NCBI RefSeq assembly: GCF_049650445.1
Contig: NZ_JBASAD010000022.1
Span: 37,117 to 101,116, forward strand
DNA length: 64,000 bases
DNA from: Castellaniella sp049650445
GTDB lineage: Bacteria > Pseudomonadota > Gammaproteobacteria > Burkholderiales > Burkholderiaceae_B
Direction: 5' to 3'
Each line of letters opens with the position of its first letter. Position 1 is the stretch's first letter. The translations under genes and the position numbers were made by a program. The notes below the pieces were generated by a model. That model saw only the letters and a list, made by a program, of their open reading frames with translations. It did no database searches and was not told the origin of the DNA. Positions 8,887-17,518 of this stretch are shown piece by piece.

Positions 8887-9963
8887 ATGAATCCCACACC
8901 GCATCACCAAGGCTCGCTGCGCTGCGGCCTGGACGCCCTCGGCCAGTTCGACGAGATCGTCGACGTGCGCACGCCCGCCGAATACGAAGACGACCACATC
9001 CCCGGCGCCCTGAGTGCGCCTGTGCTCAGCAACGAGGAACGCGTCCTGATCGGCACGATGTACGCCCAGGAATCACCCTTCAAGGCCACGCGCCTGGGTG
9101 CCGCCCTGGTGGCACGCCACATCGCCGAATACCTGGAAACGATCTTCGCCGACCGGCCGCGCTCCTGGCGCCCGCTGATCTACTGCTGGCGCGGCGGCAA
9201 GCGTTCAGGCGCCATGACCACGTGGCTCAACCTGATCGGCTGGAAAGCGCGCCAGTTGGACGGCGGCTACAAGACCTGGCGCCGCCACGTGATCGACACG
9301 CTCGCCGAACGCCCGGCCGGACTGGACTGCGTCGTGCTGACCGGCCCCACCGGGTCGGGCAAGACCCGCCTGCTGCAATCGCTGGGTGCGGCCGGCGCCC
9401 AGATCCTGGATCTGGAAGGGCTGGCCCGCCATCGCGGGTCACTGCTGGGCGCACTGCCGGACCAGCCGCAGCCCAGCCAGCGCGGCTTTGAATCCGCCCT
9501 GCTGCAAGCCATCGAAACCCTGGACCCCGCCCGCCCGGTCTTCGTCGAGGCTGAAAGCCGACGCATCGGCCAGGTCGGCCTGCCCGACGCATTATTGAAC
9601 GCCATGCACGCGGGCCGCTGTGTGCGCGTGCATGCAGCCCTGCCGCAACGCATCGCCTTTCTGCTGCAGGACTACGCCCATCTGTTCGACACACCCGACG
9701 ATTTCGGCCAGACGCTGGAACGGCTGATCGGCCTGCACAGCCGCCAGACGATCCGCGACTGGCAGGCCCTGATCGCCGCCGACCGGCGCGCCGAGCTGTT
9801 CCAGGCGCTGGTGGAAAGCCACTACGACCCCGCCTACCGTCGCAGCAGCGATTCCCATTACGCCGATCTGACCCAGGCAGCGGTGTTCGACTACGACCCG
9901 ACCGCCGACGACGGCCACGCCCAGGCCCGCGCCCTGATCGAACAACTGCGCATCCCGGCCTGA
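8887..9963 (+). CDS. mnmH: tRNA 2-selenouridine(34) synthase (YbbB/SelU)
   Basis: The 358-aa enzyme replaces sulfur in 2-thiouridine at tRNA wobble position 34 with selenium from selenophosphate. An N-terminal rhodanese domain carries the catalytic cysteine C100 in the loop CWRGGKRSG. It is followed by a P-loop domain with GPTGSGKT at 153-160. Length and order match the family. The selenophosphate synthetase gene follows after 34 bp, so donor and user are encoded together. No selenocysteine genes (selA/selB) are visible in this window. Confidence 0.95.
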   Translation: MNPTPHHQGSLRCGLDALGQFDEIVDVRTPAEYEDDHIPGALSAPVLSNEERVLIGTMYAQESPFKATRLGAALVARHIAEYLETIFADRPRSWRPLIYCWRGGKRSGAMTTWLNLIGWKARQLDGGYKTWRRHVIDTLAERPAGLDCVVLTGPTGSGKTRLLQSLGAAGAQILDLEGLARHRGSLLGALPDQPQPSQRGFESALLQAIETLDPARPVFVEAESRRIGQVGLPDALLNAMHAGRCVRVHAALPQRIAFLLQDYAHLFDTPDDFGQTLERLIGLHSRQTIRDWQALIAADRRAELFQALVESHYDPAYRRSSDSHYADLTQAAVFDYDPTADDGHAQARALIEQLRIPA

Positions 9964-9997
9964 ACCCCAGGCCCCACCCCACAGGATTCCCGCCCCC

Positions 9998-11053
9998 ATG
10001 AACGCTCCCGACATCGCCGTTCCCCGCCTGACCTCCCTGTCCCACGGAGGCGGCTGCGGCTGCAAGATCGCCCCCGACGTGCTGGCGCGCCTGATGCGCG
10101 ACGCCCTGCCTGCCGGGCCGTTCCCCGATCTGCTGGTGGGCACGCAATCGTCCGACGATGCAGCCGTCTACCGCATCAACGATGAGCAGGCGCTGATTGC
10201 CACGACCGACTTCTTCATGCCCATCGTCGACGACCCGCGCGACTTCGGCCGCATCGCCGCGACCAACGCACTGTCGGACGTCTACGCCATGGGCGGACGC
10301 CCGATCCTGGCCCTGGCCCTGGTCGGCATGCCGATCAACGTGCTGCCGCACGACACCATCGCCGCCATTCTGGCGGGCGGCGCCTCGGTCTGCCAGCAGG
10401 CCGGGATTCCCATCGCCGGCGGCCATTCGATCGATTCCGTGGAGCCGATCTACGGCCTGGCCGTCATCGGCCTGGCGCATCCGGACCGCATCAAGCGCAA
10501 CGACCGCGCCCGCGCAGGCGACGTGCTGATCCTGAGCAAACCGCTGGGCGTCGGCATCCTCTCGGCCGCGCTGAAAAAAGACCGGCTCGACGCCGACGGC
10601 TACCGCGCCATGATCGATAGCGCGACCCGGCTGAACACCCCGGGCGCACGCCTGGCCGAACTCGACGCCGTGCATGCCCTGACCGACGTGACCGGCTTCG
10701 GCCTGCTGGGCCACACGCTGGAAATGTGCCGGGGCTCGGGCCTGCGCGCCGAATTGTCCTACGCCGCCCTGCCCTGGCTGGCGCCCGCGCCGGATCTGGT
10801 CCGGGACGGTATCCAGACCGGTGCGTCCGGACGCAACTGGACCGCCTGCGGCGCCGATGTCACCCTGGATGCCGGTTTGCCCGACGAAGCCCGCGCCCTG
10901 CTGACCGACCCGCAGACCTCCGGCGGCCTGCTGGTCGCCTGCGCCCCGGAGGCCGCCGACGAGGTCCTCGCCCAGCTGCGCGCCGACGGCTTCGCGCAAG
11001 CCGCTCGGATCGGGCGTCTGGAGGCCGGCGCCGCCCATATTCGGGTATCCTGA
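9998..11053 (+). CDS. selD: Selenide, water dikinase (selenophosphate synthetase)
   Basis: The 351-aa PurM-like ATPase makes selenophosphate from selenide and ATP. The N-terminal catalytic loop HGGGCGCK has Cys (C20) and Lys (K23) in place of the residues essential in E. coli; the active-site position is cysteine, not selenocysteine. Later motifs include TTDFFMPIVDDP, the GGHSIDS loop and DVTGFGLLGH. It is probably co-transcribed with mnmH upstream, whose product uses selenophosphate. Confidence 0.96.
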   Translation: MNAPDIAVPRLTSLSHGGGCGCKIAPDVLARLMRDALPAGPFPDLLVGTQSSDDAAVYRINDEQALIATTDFFMPIVDDPRDFGRIAATNALSDVYAMGGRPILALALVGMPINVLPHDTIAAILAGGASVCQQAGIPIAGGHSIDSVEPIYGLAVIGLAHPDRIKRNDRARAGDVLILSKPLGVGILSAALKKDRLDADGYRAMIDSATRLNTPGARLAELDAVHALTDVTGFGLLGHTLEMCRGSGLRAELSYAALPWLAPAPDLVRDGIQTGASGRNWTACGADVTLDAGLPDEARALLTDPQTSGGLLVACAPEAADEVLAQLRADGFAQAARIGRLEAGAAHIRVS

Positions 11054-11078
11054 TTCCGTCCCTTTCCCCGGAGCCCTC

Positions 11079-12593
11079 ATGGCCGATCCCTTGATCATCG
11101 CCCGCAACGCCGACGCCCAGGCCGCTCTGCTGCCCCAGTTGGCCAACCGCCACGGCTGCATCACCGGCGCCACGGGCACCGGCAAGACCATCACCCTGCA
11201 GGTCCTGGCCGAATCGTTCTCCCGCATCGGCACGCCGGTCTTCATGGCGGACGTCAAGGGCGACCTGACCGGTATTTCCCAGGCGGGCGCCGCGTCGCCC
11301 AAGCTGGCCCAGCGCCTGACCGACCTGGGGCTGCCCGAACCCGTCTGGGGCGGCAGTCCGACCACGCTGTGGGACATCTTCGGCGAACAGGGCCATTCGA
11401 TCCGCGCCACCGTATCCGATCTGGGGCCGCTGCTGCTGGCCCGCATGCTGGACCTGAACGACACCCAGGAAGGCGTGCTGACCCTGGCTTTCCGCGTCGC
11501 CGACGACGAGGGCCTGCTGCTCCTGGACATGAAGGACCTGCGCGCCATGCTGCAGTTCGTGGCCGACCATGCCGCCGAACTGCGCACCCGCTACGGCCAG
11601 GTATCCTCGGCCTCCATCGGCGCGATCCAGCGCAATCTGCTGCGTCTGGAATCCCAGGGTGCCGAGAACTTCTTCGGTGAGCCCATGCTGGACGTCTTCG
11701 ACTGGATGCGTACCGATGCCCAGGGGCGCGGCATGATCAACATCCTGGCCGCCGACCGCTTGATGCAGTCCCCGCGCCTGTACGCCGTCTTCCTGCTGTG
11801 GATGCTGGCCGACCTGTACGAACGCCTGCCGGAAGTCGGCGATCTGGACAAGCCCAAACTCGTCTTCTTCTTCGACGAAGCTCACCTGCTGTTCAAGGAC
11901 GCCCCCGCTGCCCTGCTGGAAAAGATCGAACAGGTCGTGCGCCTGATCCGCTCCAAAGGCGTGGGGGTGTATTTCGTCAGCCAGAACCCGACCGACATCC
12001 CCGACACCGTCCTGGGCCAACTGGGCCACCGCGTGCAGCACGCACTGCGCGCCTACACCCCCCGCGACCAGAAGGCCGTCAAGACCGCCGCGCAGACCAT
12101 GCGGCCCAATCCGGGACTGGACGTCGAGGCCGCCATCACCGAGCTGGCCGTGGGCGAGGCCCTGGTGTCCCTGCTGGACCCCAAAGGCCAGCCCACCCCC
12201 ACGCAGCGCGTCTGGATGCTGGCCCCCGGCAGCCGCATCGGCCCGGCCACGGCGGCAGAACGCCAGGCGCTGCTGGGAGCCTCGTCGCTGGCCGGCAAGT
12301 ACGATCAGACCGCCGACCGCGAATCAGCCTACGAGATCCTGCTGCAGCGCGCCCAATCCGCAGGCGCCGCGCCCGCCGGGGCCAAAGGCGCCGCCGGCGC
12401 CAGCGGATCGCCCGCCGCCCAGGACAACGGCATCACCGGCATCCTGAGCGACTTTCTGTTTGGCTCCACCGGCCCGCGAGGCGGCAAACGCGACGGCGTG
12501 GTGCAATCGGTCACCAAGAGCGTGGTGCGCAATGCCGCCAATCAGTTGGTGCGCGGCCTGCTGGGCTCCTTGGTCGGCGGCAAGCGGCGCTGA
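11079..12593 (+). CDS. HerA-like ATPase, DUF853 family (YjgR-like)
   Basis: The 504-aa protein belongs to the FtsK/HerA P-loop group. Walker A is GATGTGKT at 30-37, Walker B is LVFFFDEAHLLF near residue 263, and a SQNPTDIPDTVLGQLGHRVQHALRA sensor/arginine region follows. The C-terminus (about 425-465) is alanine/glycine-rich and low complexity. E. coli YjgR is a member; the biological role is not established. It starts 25 bp after selD and could be part of that transcription unit. Confidence 0.88.
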   Translation: MADPLIIARNADAQAALLPQLANRHGCITGATGTGKTITLQVLAESFSRIGTPVFMADVKGDLTGISQAGAASPKLAQRLTDLGLPEPVWGGSPTTLWDIFGEQGHSIRATVSDLGPLLLARMLDLNDTQEGVLTLAFRVADDEGLLLLDMKDLRAMLQFVADHAAELRTRYGQVSSASIGAIQRNLLRLESQGAENFFGEPMLDVFDWMRTDAQGRGMINILAADRLMQSPRLYAVFLLWMLADLYERLPEVGDLDKPKLVFFFDEAHLLFKDAPAALLEKIEQVVRLIRSKGVGVYFVSQNPTDIPDTVLGQLGHRVQHALRAYTPRDQKAVKTAAQTMRPNPGLDVEAAITELAVGEALVSLLDPKGQPTPTQRVWMLAPGSRIGPATAAERQALLGASSLAGKYDQTADRESAYEILLQRAQSAGAAPAGAKGAAGASGSPAAQDNGITGILSDFLFGSTGPRGGKRDGVVQSVTKSVVRNAANQLVRGLLGSLVGGKRR

Positions 12594-12628
12594 GCCCGCA
12601 AGGCCGGAACACAACCCGGAAACAGCGC

Positions 12629-13234
12629 ATGCCTGACCAAGCGCCCCGCCCTGCCCCCGCGTCCGAGTCCCCCGCCACGAGTCTCGTGCGCTGCCGCTGG
12701 TGCACCGACGATCCGCTGTACCAGCGCTACCACGACAGCGAATGGGGTGTGCCCTCCCGCGATCCCCAGCATCTGTTCGAGATGCTGATCCTGGAGGGCT
12801 TTCAGGCGGGTCTGTCCTGGCTGACCGTGTTGCGCAAGCGCGAAGCCCTGCGCGCCGCCCTGCTGGGCTTCGACCCCCACGCCCTGGCCCGGACGGACGA
12901 GGCCTGGGTTCAGGACCGCATGCAGGACGCCGCCATCATCCGCAACCGGCTGAAGCTGCGCGCCGCGGGCCGCAATGCACGAGCCTGGCTGGCACTGCCC
13001 GATCCTGTCGGGCTGGTGTGGTCGGTGGTGGGCGGCCGACCCATCATTCATCACTATGCCGCCCCGGAAGACGCGCCCGTCGCCGGTCCCGAAGCCGACA
13101 CCCTAAGCCGTCTGCTGAAGCGCCATGGCTTTACCTTTGTCGGGCCGACCATCTGCCAGTCCTACCTGCAGGCCATCGGCTGCCTGATGGATCACACCAC
13201 GGACTGCCATCGTCATCGGGCGCTGGCGGTCTAG
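12629..13234 (+). CDS. tag: DNA-3-methyladenine glycosylase I
   Basis: The 201-aa base-excision repair enzyme removes 3-methyladenine. Zinc ligands characteristic of Tag are conserved: C22 and H35 near the N-terminus (same 13-residue spacing as C4/H17 in E. coli), and H189 and C193 near the C-terminus. The helix-hairpin-helix core includes EGFQAGLSWLTVLRKR and the FVGPTICQSYLQAIG segment. It follows the DUF853 gene at 35 bp. Confidence 0.95.
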   Translation: MPDQAPRPAPASESPATSLVRCRWCTDDPLYQRYHDSEWGVPSRDPQHLFEMLILEGFQAGLSWLTVLRKREALRAALLGFDPHALARTDEAWVQDRMQDAAIIRNRLKLRAAGRNARAWLALPDPVGLVWSVVGGRPIIHHYAAPEDAPVAGPEADTLSRLLKRHGFTFVGPTICQSYLQAIGCLMDHTTDCHRHRALAV

Positions 13235-13240
13235 GCGTCC

Positions 13241-13645
13241 ATGACGCTGACCGAAGCCTATCAGGCTGCGCACTACCGCATCGACGCTGATCCGCCGATC
13301 GTCCTGCGCATCGGCCAGGCGCAACCCGCGCTGCGGTCTCTGATGCCGTCCGGCAGCGAGACCGGCGGCATTTTCCTGACTGCCTGCAACCCGTACAGCC
13401 GCCGCCTGCGTCCCGCTGCCAATGCCCGCCGCCTGCGCGCGCTGCGACGGGCGGTCGAGCGGCTCGGGCACGCCTGGCTGCCGGGCCGGGGCCTGGACCC
13501 GCTGGGACAGTGGCCCGATGAGCCCAGCCTGTGGATTCCCGGCTTGCCGCTGGACGAGGGCCTGCAGCTGGCGCGCCGCTTCGGACAGAACGCCCTGGTC
13601 CGATGCGGACCGGACACGGTGGCGCGTCTGGTCTGGATACGCTGA
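13241..13645 (+). CDS. DUF3293 family protein
   Basis: This 134-aa soluble protein has the DUF3293 core FLTACNPYSRRL followed by a helical AANARRLRALRRAV segment and a C-terminal RRFGQNALV strand. Family function is unknown. It begins 6 bp after the tag stop codon, which suggests translational coupling with the repair gene. Confidence 0.75.
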   Translation: MTLTEAYQAAHYRIDADPPIVLRIGQAQPALRSLMPSGSETGGIFLTACNPYSRRLRPAANARRLRALRRAVERLGHAWLPGRGLDPLGQWPDEPSLWIPGLPLDEGLQLARRFGQNALVRCGPDTVARLVWIR

Positions 13646-13714
13646 ACGCCCCCACCCGCCGAACGCGCGCATCTGCTAAGGTAAACGCGTCGCCCGATTC
13701 CACGGAGCCCCTTC

Positions 13715-15409
13715 ATGCATGCACTGTTCACCCGTCACACCGCCTTTCACATCATCCTCGCGCTCACCGTGCTGTGCGCCTTGCTGGCCCTGTCCTTCAG
13801 TCCCGGCTGGTGGCTGCCCTGTCTGCTGTTCCTGGGCCTGAGCCTGCTGGGGTTCTACGACCTGAACCAGACCCGGCACGCCATCCGCCGCAACTACCCG
13901 GTCATCGGCAACCTGCGCTTTCTGTTTGAATTCATCCGCCCCGAAGTCCGCCAGTATTTCTTCGAGGACGACACCCTCAAGCTGCCCTTTTCGCGCGTGG
14001 ACCGGTCCCTGGTCTACCAGCGCGCCAAGCAGCAAATGGATCAGCGCCCCTTCGGCACCCAGGGCGACGTTTACGGCAACGCCTACGAGTGGATCAACCA
14101 CGCCATGGTTCCGGTCCACGTCCAGGACCATGATTTCCGCGTCACCGTCGGCGGGCCGGACTGTACTCAGCCCGTGGATCTCTCGGTCTTCAATATTTCC
14201 GCCATGAGCTTCGGCGCACTCTCGGCCAACGCCGTCATGGCTCTGAACAAGGGTGCCGCACTGGGCCGTTTCGCCCACGACACGGGTGAAGGCGGCGTCA
14301 GCCAATATCATCTGCAACACGGCGGCGACCTGATCTGGAACATCGGTTCGGGCTACTTCGGCTGCCGCAATCAGGACGGCAGCTTTTCCGAGGAACGCTT
14401 CGCCGACATGGCCCGGCGGGACAACATCCGCATGATCGAGATCAAGCTGTCCCAGGGCGCCAAACCCGGCCACGGCGGCATCCTGCCGGCGCCCAAGGTC
14501 ACGCCGGAAATCGCCGCCGCGCGCGGCGTGCCGGTCGGTCAGGACTGTGTGTCCCCGTCCAGCCACAGCGCCTTTCAGACCCCCATCGAACTGATGCATT
14601 TCGTCGCCCGCCTGCGAGAACTGTCCGGCGGCAAACCAGTGGGCTTCAAGCTGTGCATCGGCCACCCCTGGGAATGGTTCGCCATGGCCAAGGCCATGCT
14701 GGCGACCGGCATCACGCCCGACTTCATCGTGATCGACGGCGCCGAAGGCGGCACGGGCGCGGCTCCCATCGAATTCGTCGACCACGTCGGCACACCGCTG
14801 CGCGAAGGCCTGCGCCTGGTCCACAACACACTGGTCGGCATCGGCCTGCGCGAACGCATCCGGCTGGGCGCTTCGGGCAAGGTCATCAGCGCCTTCGACA
14901 TGGCGCGCCTGATGGCCCTGGGTGCGGACTGGTGCAACAGCGCCCGCGCCTACATGTTCGCCATCGGCTGCATCCAGGCCCAGACCTGCCATACCGGCCG
15001 CTGCCCCACCGGCGTCACCACCCAGGACCCCAAGCGTCAGCAGGCCCTGGTCGTGGCCGACAAATCCGTGCGCGTGGCCAACTATCACGCCAACACACTC
15101 AAGGCGCTGGGCGAACTGCTGGGGGCGGCCGGCCTGGGCCATCCCGACCAACTGCGTCCACACCATATCGCGCGGCGCATCGCCAACGGCGAGGTGCGCG
15201 TCCTGTCCGCCCTGTTCCCCGACCTGGAAAAAGGCGAACTGCTGGAAGGCCGGTTCCGCAACACGATCTTCCGCACTGCCTGGCCCATGGCGCAAGCCGA
15301 ATCCTTCGAGCCGCTGTACAGCCTGAGCGCTGCCCTGTCCGGCCACGCCGACACCGCGCTGGCCCCCGACCAGCATCCAGACACGCAGCCTGGGACGGCA
15401 ACGGCATGA
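13715..15409 (+). CDS. Membrane-anchored FMN-binding glutamate synthase family protein
   Basis: The 564-aa protein has two N-terminal membrane segments (about 9-30 and 32-48) and then a complete GltS-type alpha/beta barrel. FMN-site motifs include SAMSFGALS, DTGEGGVS, KLSQGAKPGHGG and a VIDGAEGGTGAAP loop. A 3Fe-4S-type cysteine cluster (C419, C425, C430, spacing Cx5CHx3C) is present. The glutamine amidotransferase and GOGAT central domains are absent, so this is the stand-alone family rather than GltB. The physiological electron donor and substrate are not known. Confidence 0.88.
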   Translation: MHALFTRHTAFHIILALTVLCALLALSFSPGWWLPCLLFLGLSLLGFYDLNQTRHAIRRNYPVIGNLRFLFEFIRPEVRQYFFEDDTLKLPFSRVDRSLVYQRAKQQMDQRPFGTQGDVYGNAYEWINHAMVPVHVQDHDFRVTVGGPDCTQPVDLSVFNISAMSFGALSANAVMALNKGAALGRFAHDTGEGGVSQYHLQHGGDLIWNIGSGYFGCRNQDGSFSEERFADMARRDNIRMIEIKLSQGAKPGHGGILPAPKVTPEIAAARGVPVGQDCVSPSSHSAFQTPIELMHFVARLRELSGGKPVGFKLCIGHPWEWFAMAKAMLATGITPDFIVIDGAEGGTGAAPIEFVDHVGTPLREGLRLVHNTLVGIGLRERIRLGASGKVISAFDMARLMALGADWCNSARAYMFAIGCIQAQTCHTGRCPTGVTTQDPKRQQALVVADKSVRVANYHANTLKALGELLGAAGLGHPDQLRPHHIARRIANGEVRVLSALFPDLEKGELLEGRFRNTIFRTAWPMAQAESFEPLYSLSAALSGHADTALAPDQHPDTQPGTATA

Positions 15410-15571
15410 GGCAAATCCCGCATCGATCTGTCACATCTCCTAGGGAATCTACCTATGGGCTGGATGCCCTCCTGATCTATACTGGAATCGCTACCTGATA
15501 GGTAGTCCATCACGCCTCAGGGCGTTGACTTTGCACCGCTCCCATGCGGTGCTGCTGCCCACTGCGGCAGC

Positions 15572-15597
15572 AAGGCCCCGCCAAAAGGCGGGGCCTT
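15572..15597. terminator. Strong hairpin between convergent genes
   Basis: AAGGCCCCGCC and GGCGGGGCCTT form a perfect 11-bp stem with an AAAA loop. It lies between the glutamate synthase-like gene (+) and the diguanylate cyclase (-). T tracts are weak on both sides, so termination strength is uncertain. The remaining 160 bp of this gap shows no gene. Confidence 0.6.
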
Positions 15598-15603
15598 CAC
15601 ATT

Positions 15604-17166
15604 TCAGGCCTCCGACGATTCGACACGATTCCGGCCCCCCTGCTTGGCCCGGTACAAGGCCTGATCGGCGGCCTTCAGCGTCGATTCGACATCGCCTCCG
15701 TCCCAGACCGCCACCCCGGCAGACAAGGTGATCACAGCGTCGCCCAGCAACCGCGCGTTTTCCATGGCGGCCCGCAAACGCTCGGCAACCCGCATGGCCT
15801 CCGCCAGATCGATCTGCGGCAGCACCCACAGGAATTCCTCGCCGCCCTGGCGGAACAAGCCATCTCCCTGACGCGCCTGGACCCGCATCAGGTCGGCCAG
15901 CCCGACGATCACGCGATCCCCCATATCGTGACCGTACTGATCATTGACCCGCTTGAAGAAATCGATGTCCAAGGCCACCACGGCAAACGGCCGAGCCTGC
16001 GCCTCCAGGGTCTTCAAGGCGATGTCCAGCCCACGCCGGTTGCCCAGCCTCGTCAGCGGGTCCGTATGCGCAGCGCTGTGCAGTTCGCCCATCTGAATAC
16101 GCACCCGCCCGTACCCCGCCAGCAACGCCCGGCGCAGGCGCTGTGCCTCCAGATACCAGCAATTCACGACCGTGATGCGCCGCGCCGTGCTGTCCTCGTA
16201 ACCATCCTGAACGATCTGCGACAACTCGCCCAGCGGCCGGGAGATCCAGCGTGACAGCAGCCACAGCAGGACGAGCAACACCAGCGCCGGCCATATCGTC
16301 AGCCACAGCACCCGCATCATCAAATCGCTCAGCTCGCGCAGCGCAAGCTCCACGGGGCGCTGTACCACGATTCCCCAGTCGGCCGCCGCCACGTATGCAT
16401 AACCGGCCAGCATGTCCACGCCACGGCTGTTGACCTGACGCATCTGGCCCGACCGCCCCTTGAGGACAGCGTCGATGACCGGATTATTGGCAACGTCCGA
16501 ACCGATACGTTCGACCTGCGGGTGATACAGCAGGCGTCCTCGCGCATCGACCACGTAGACATACGTGCCGTCCCGGAAATACTGTTCGCCGATCAAACGC
16601 TGCAGCCCGCCCTCGGCCTGCAGATAGACGGTGGCGGCCAGGTGGCCCAGCAAACGCTCTTCTCCATCGAACAGAGGGTGCGAGAGCGTAATGGCCAGAT
16701 TGCCCAGCACCGTCACGAACGGCGGACTGATCGCCGGCAGCCGCTCGTTCGCCAGATTGCGCCACCTGTCCGGGTCGACCTTCCGGCCCCTCAAACCCAG
16801 CCCCATCGGCGAGGCGGCCTGCACCACGCCCAGCACATTCGTCACGGCCACGGCATTGAAGCCCAGTTCCTGGTGACGCAGGCGCTCCGTCTCTGCCTGA
16901 GCCACCGCAGGCGCCATCCCCGAGCGGGCCAGGAGATCGGCCGAATAGGCCAGATTGGCCTGCGCCCGCAGCAGCATATCGGACGTCGTCCGGGCAAGCT
17001 TGGTGGCGAACGCCTCGTTGGCCTCCAGCGTATTGGCCATCAACTGCTGCCGCTGCACCTGGTAGGCTCCCGCCATGCCGCCCGCCAGCATCACCGCCGC
17101 GCTGAACACGGCCAGCAGCAGGATCAGTTGTCGTAGATTGATTCTGGATGGTCTCCGGATGTGCAT
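15604..17166 (-). CDS. Diguanylate cyclase with periplasmic sensor domain
   Basis: The 520-aa inner-membrane signalling protein makes c-di-GMP. Membrane segments at about 13-35 and 284-308 bracket a periplasmic dCache/PAS-like sensor domain containing TYVYVVDARGRLLYHP. A HAMP-like linker leads to a GGDEF domain from about 365 (TDPLTRLGNRRGL). The active-site motif is GGEEF at 441-445 and the inhibitory I-site RQGD is at 432-435 with the canonical 5-residue spacing, so the enzyme should be active and product-inhibited. No EAL domain. The ligand is unknown. Confidence 0.93.
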   Translation of the reverse strand: MHIRRPSRINLRQLILLLAVFSAAVMLAGGMAGAYQVQRQQLMANTLEANEAFATKLARTTSDMLLRAQANLAYSADLLARSGMAPAVAQAETERLRHQELGFNAVAVTNVLGVVQAASPMGLGLRGRKVDPDRWRNLANERLPAISPPFVTVLGNLAITLSHPLFDGEERLLGHLAATVYLQAEGGLQRLIGEQYFRDGTYVYVVDARGRLLYHPQVERIGSDVANNPVIDAVLKGRSGQMRQVNSRGVDMLAGYAYVAAADWGIVVQRPVELALRELSDLMMRVLWLTIWPALVLLVLLWLLSRWISRPLGELSQIVQDGYEDSTARRITVVNCWYLEAQRLRRALLAGYGRVRIQMGELHSAAHTDPLTRLGNRRGLDIALKTLEAQARPFAVVALDIDFFKRVNDQYGHDMGDRVIVGLADLMRVQARQGDGLFRQGGEEFLWVLPQIDLAEAMRVAERLRAAMENARLLGDAVITLSAGVAVWDGGDVESTLKAADQALYRAKQGGRNRVESSEA

Positions 17167-17277
17167 CCGCCCTGTTTTCCTTCCGGGGCGGGCCCCGTTC
17201 CTGGTCGTTCTCTGAAGCTTGAACTATACGCCAGAGAACATGAGCATCTGCGGCATCATGCGCTTGCCCCTGGTGAC

Positions 17278-17306
17278 TTGCATGCTTGGAATTCCCCCCC
17301 TATAAT
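17278..17306 (+). promoter_or_regulatory. Sigma-70 promoter of tRNA-Met
   Basis: TTGCAT (17278-17283), a 17-nt spacer and a perfect TATAAT (17301-17306) end 10 nt before the mature tRNA. Confidence 0.85.
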
Positions 17307-17316
17307 TGCGTGCTTT

Positions 17317-17393
17317 GGCGCATTAGCTCAGCTGGTTAGAGCGACGGAATCATAATCCGCAGGTCCCCTGTTCGAATCAGGGATGCGCCACCA
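17317..17393 (+). tRNA. Elongator tRNA-Met(CAT), probable prophage attachment gene
   Basis: A 77-nt cloverleaf: acceptor GGCGCAT/ATGCGCC, anticodon loop ATCATAA giving CAT, T-loop CTGTTCGAATCAG, and an encoded CCA. Prophage genes begin about 125 bp downstream, so its 3' part is the natural candidate for the attachment site. The second att copy is outside the window, so this is inference. Confidence 0.95.
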
Positions 17394-17401
17394 GAATTAT
17401 C

Positions 17402-17432
17402 AAGGGCTTAGGTGAAAACCTAGGCCCTTTTT
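17402..17432 (+). terminator. Intrinsic terminator after tRNA-Met
   Basis: GGGCTTAGGT pairs with ACCTAGGCCC around a GAAA tetraloop, followed by five T residues. Confidence 0.85.
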
Positions 17433-17450
17433 CTTGCCCACATCAGACCA

Positions 17451-17473
17451 GTTATTAGACAGTGTCTAATAAC
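17451..17473. repeat. Perfect 10-bp inverted repeat
   Basis: GTTATTAGAC-agt-GTCTAATAAC lies between the tRNA-Met terminator and the prophage lysis genes. It could be an integrase or excisionase arm site, an operator or the remnant of a junction. Nothing else identifies it. Confidence 0.6.
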
Positions 17474-17485
17474 TCGCAGCCGATG

Positions 17486-17508
17486 CCCGCCACCGAGCGG
17501 GCTTTTTT
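17486..17508 (+). terminator. Intrinsic terminator, plus strand
   Basis: CCCGC-caccga-GCGGG followed by CTTTTTT. It faces the converging lysis operon and would block read-through from the tRNA into the antisense of the Rz gene. Confidence 0.7.
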
Positions 17509-17518
17509 GCGTCTGAGA

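Noticed and set aside
9227..11587. 786-codon minus-strand frame opposite mnmH, selD and the DUF853 gene
   Set aside because: Long only because of high GC and absence of stops in the antisense frame; composition is Arg/Gly/Ser-rich and it covers three well-supported genes.
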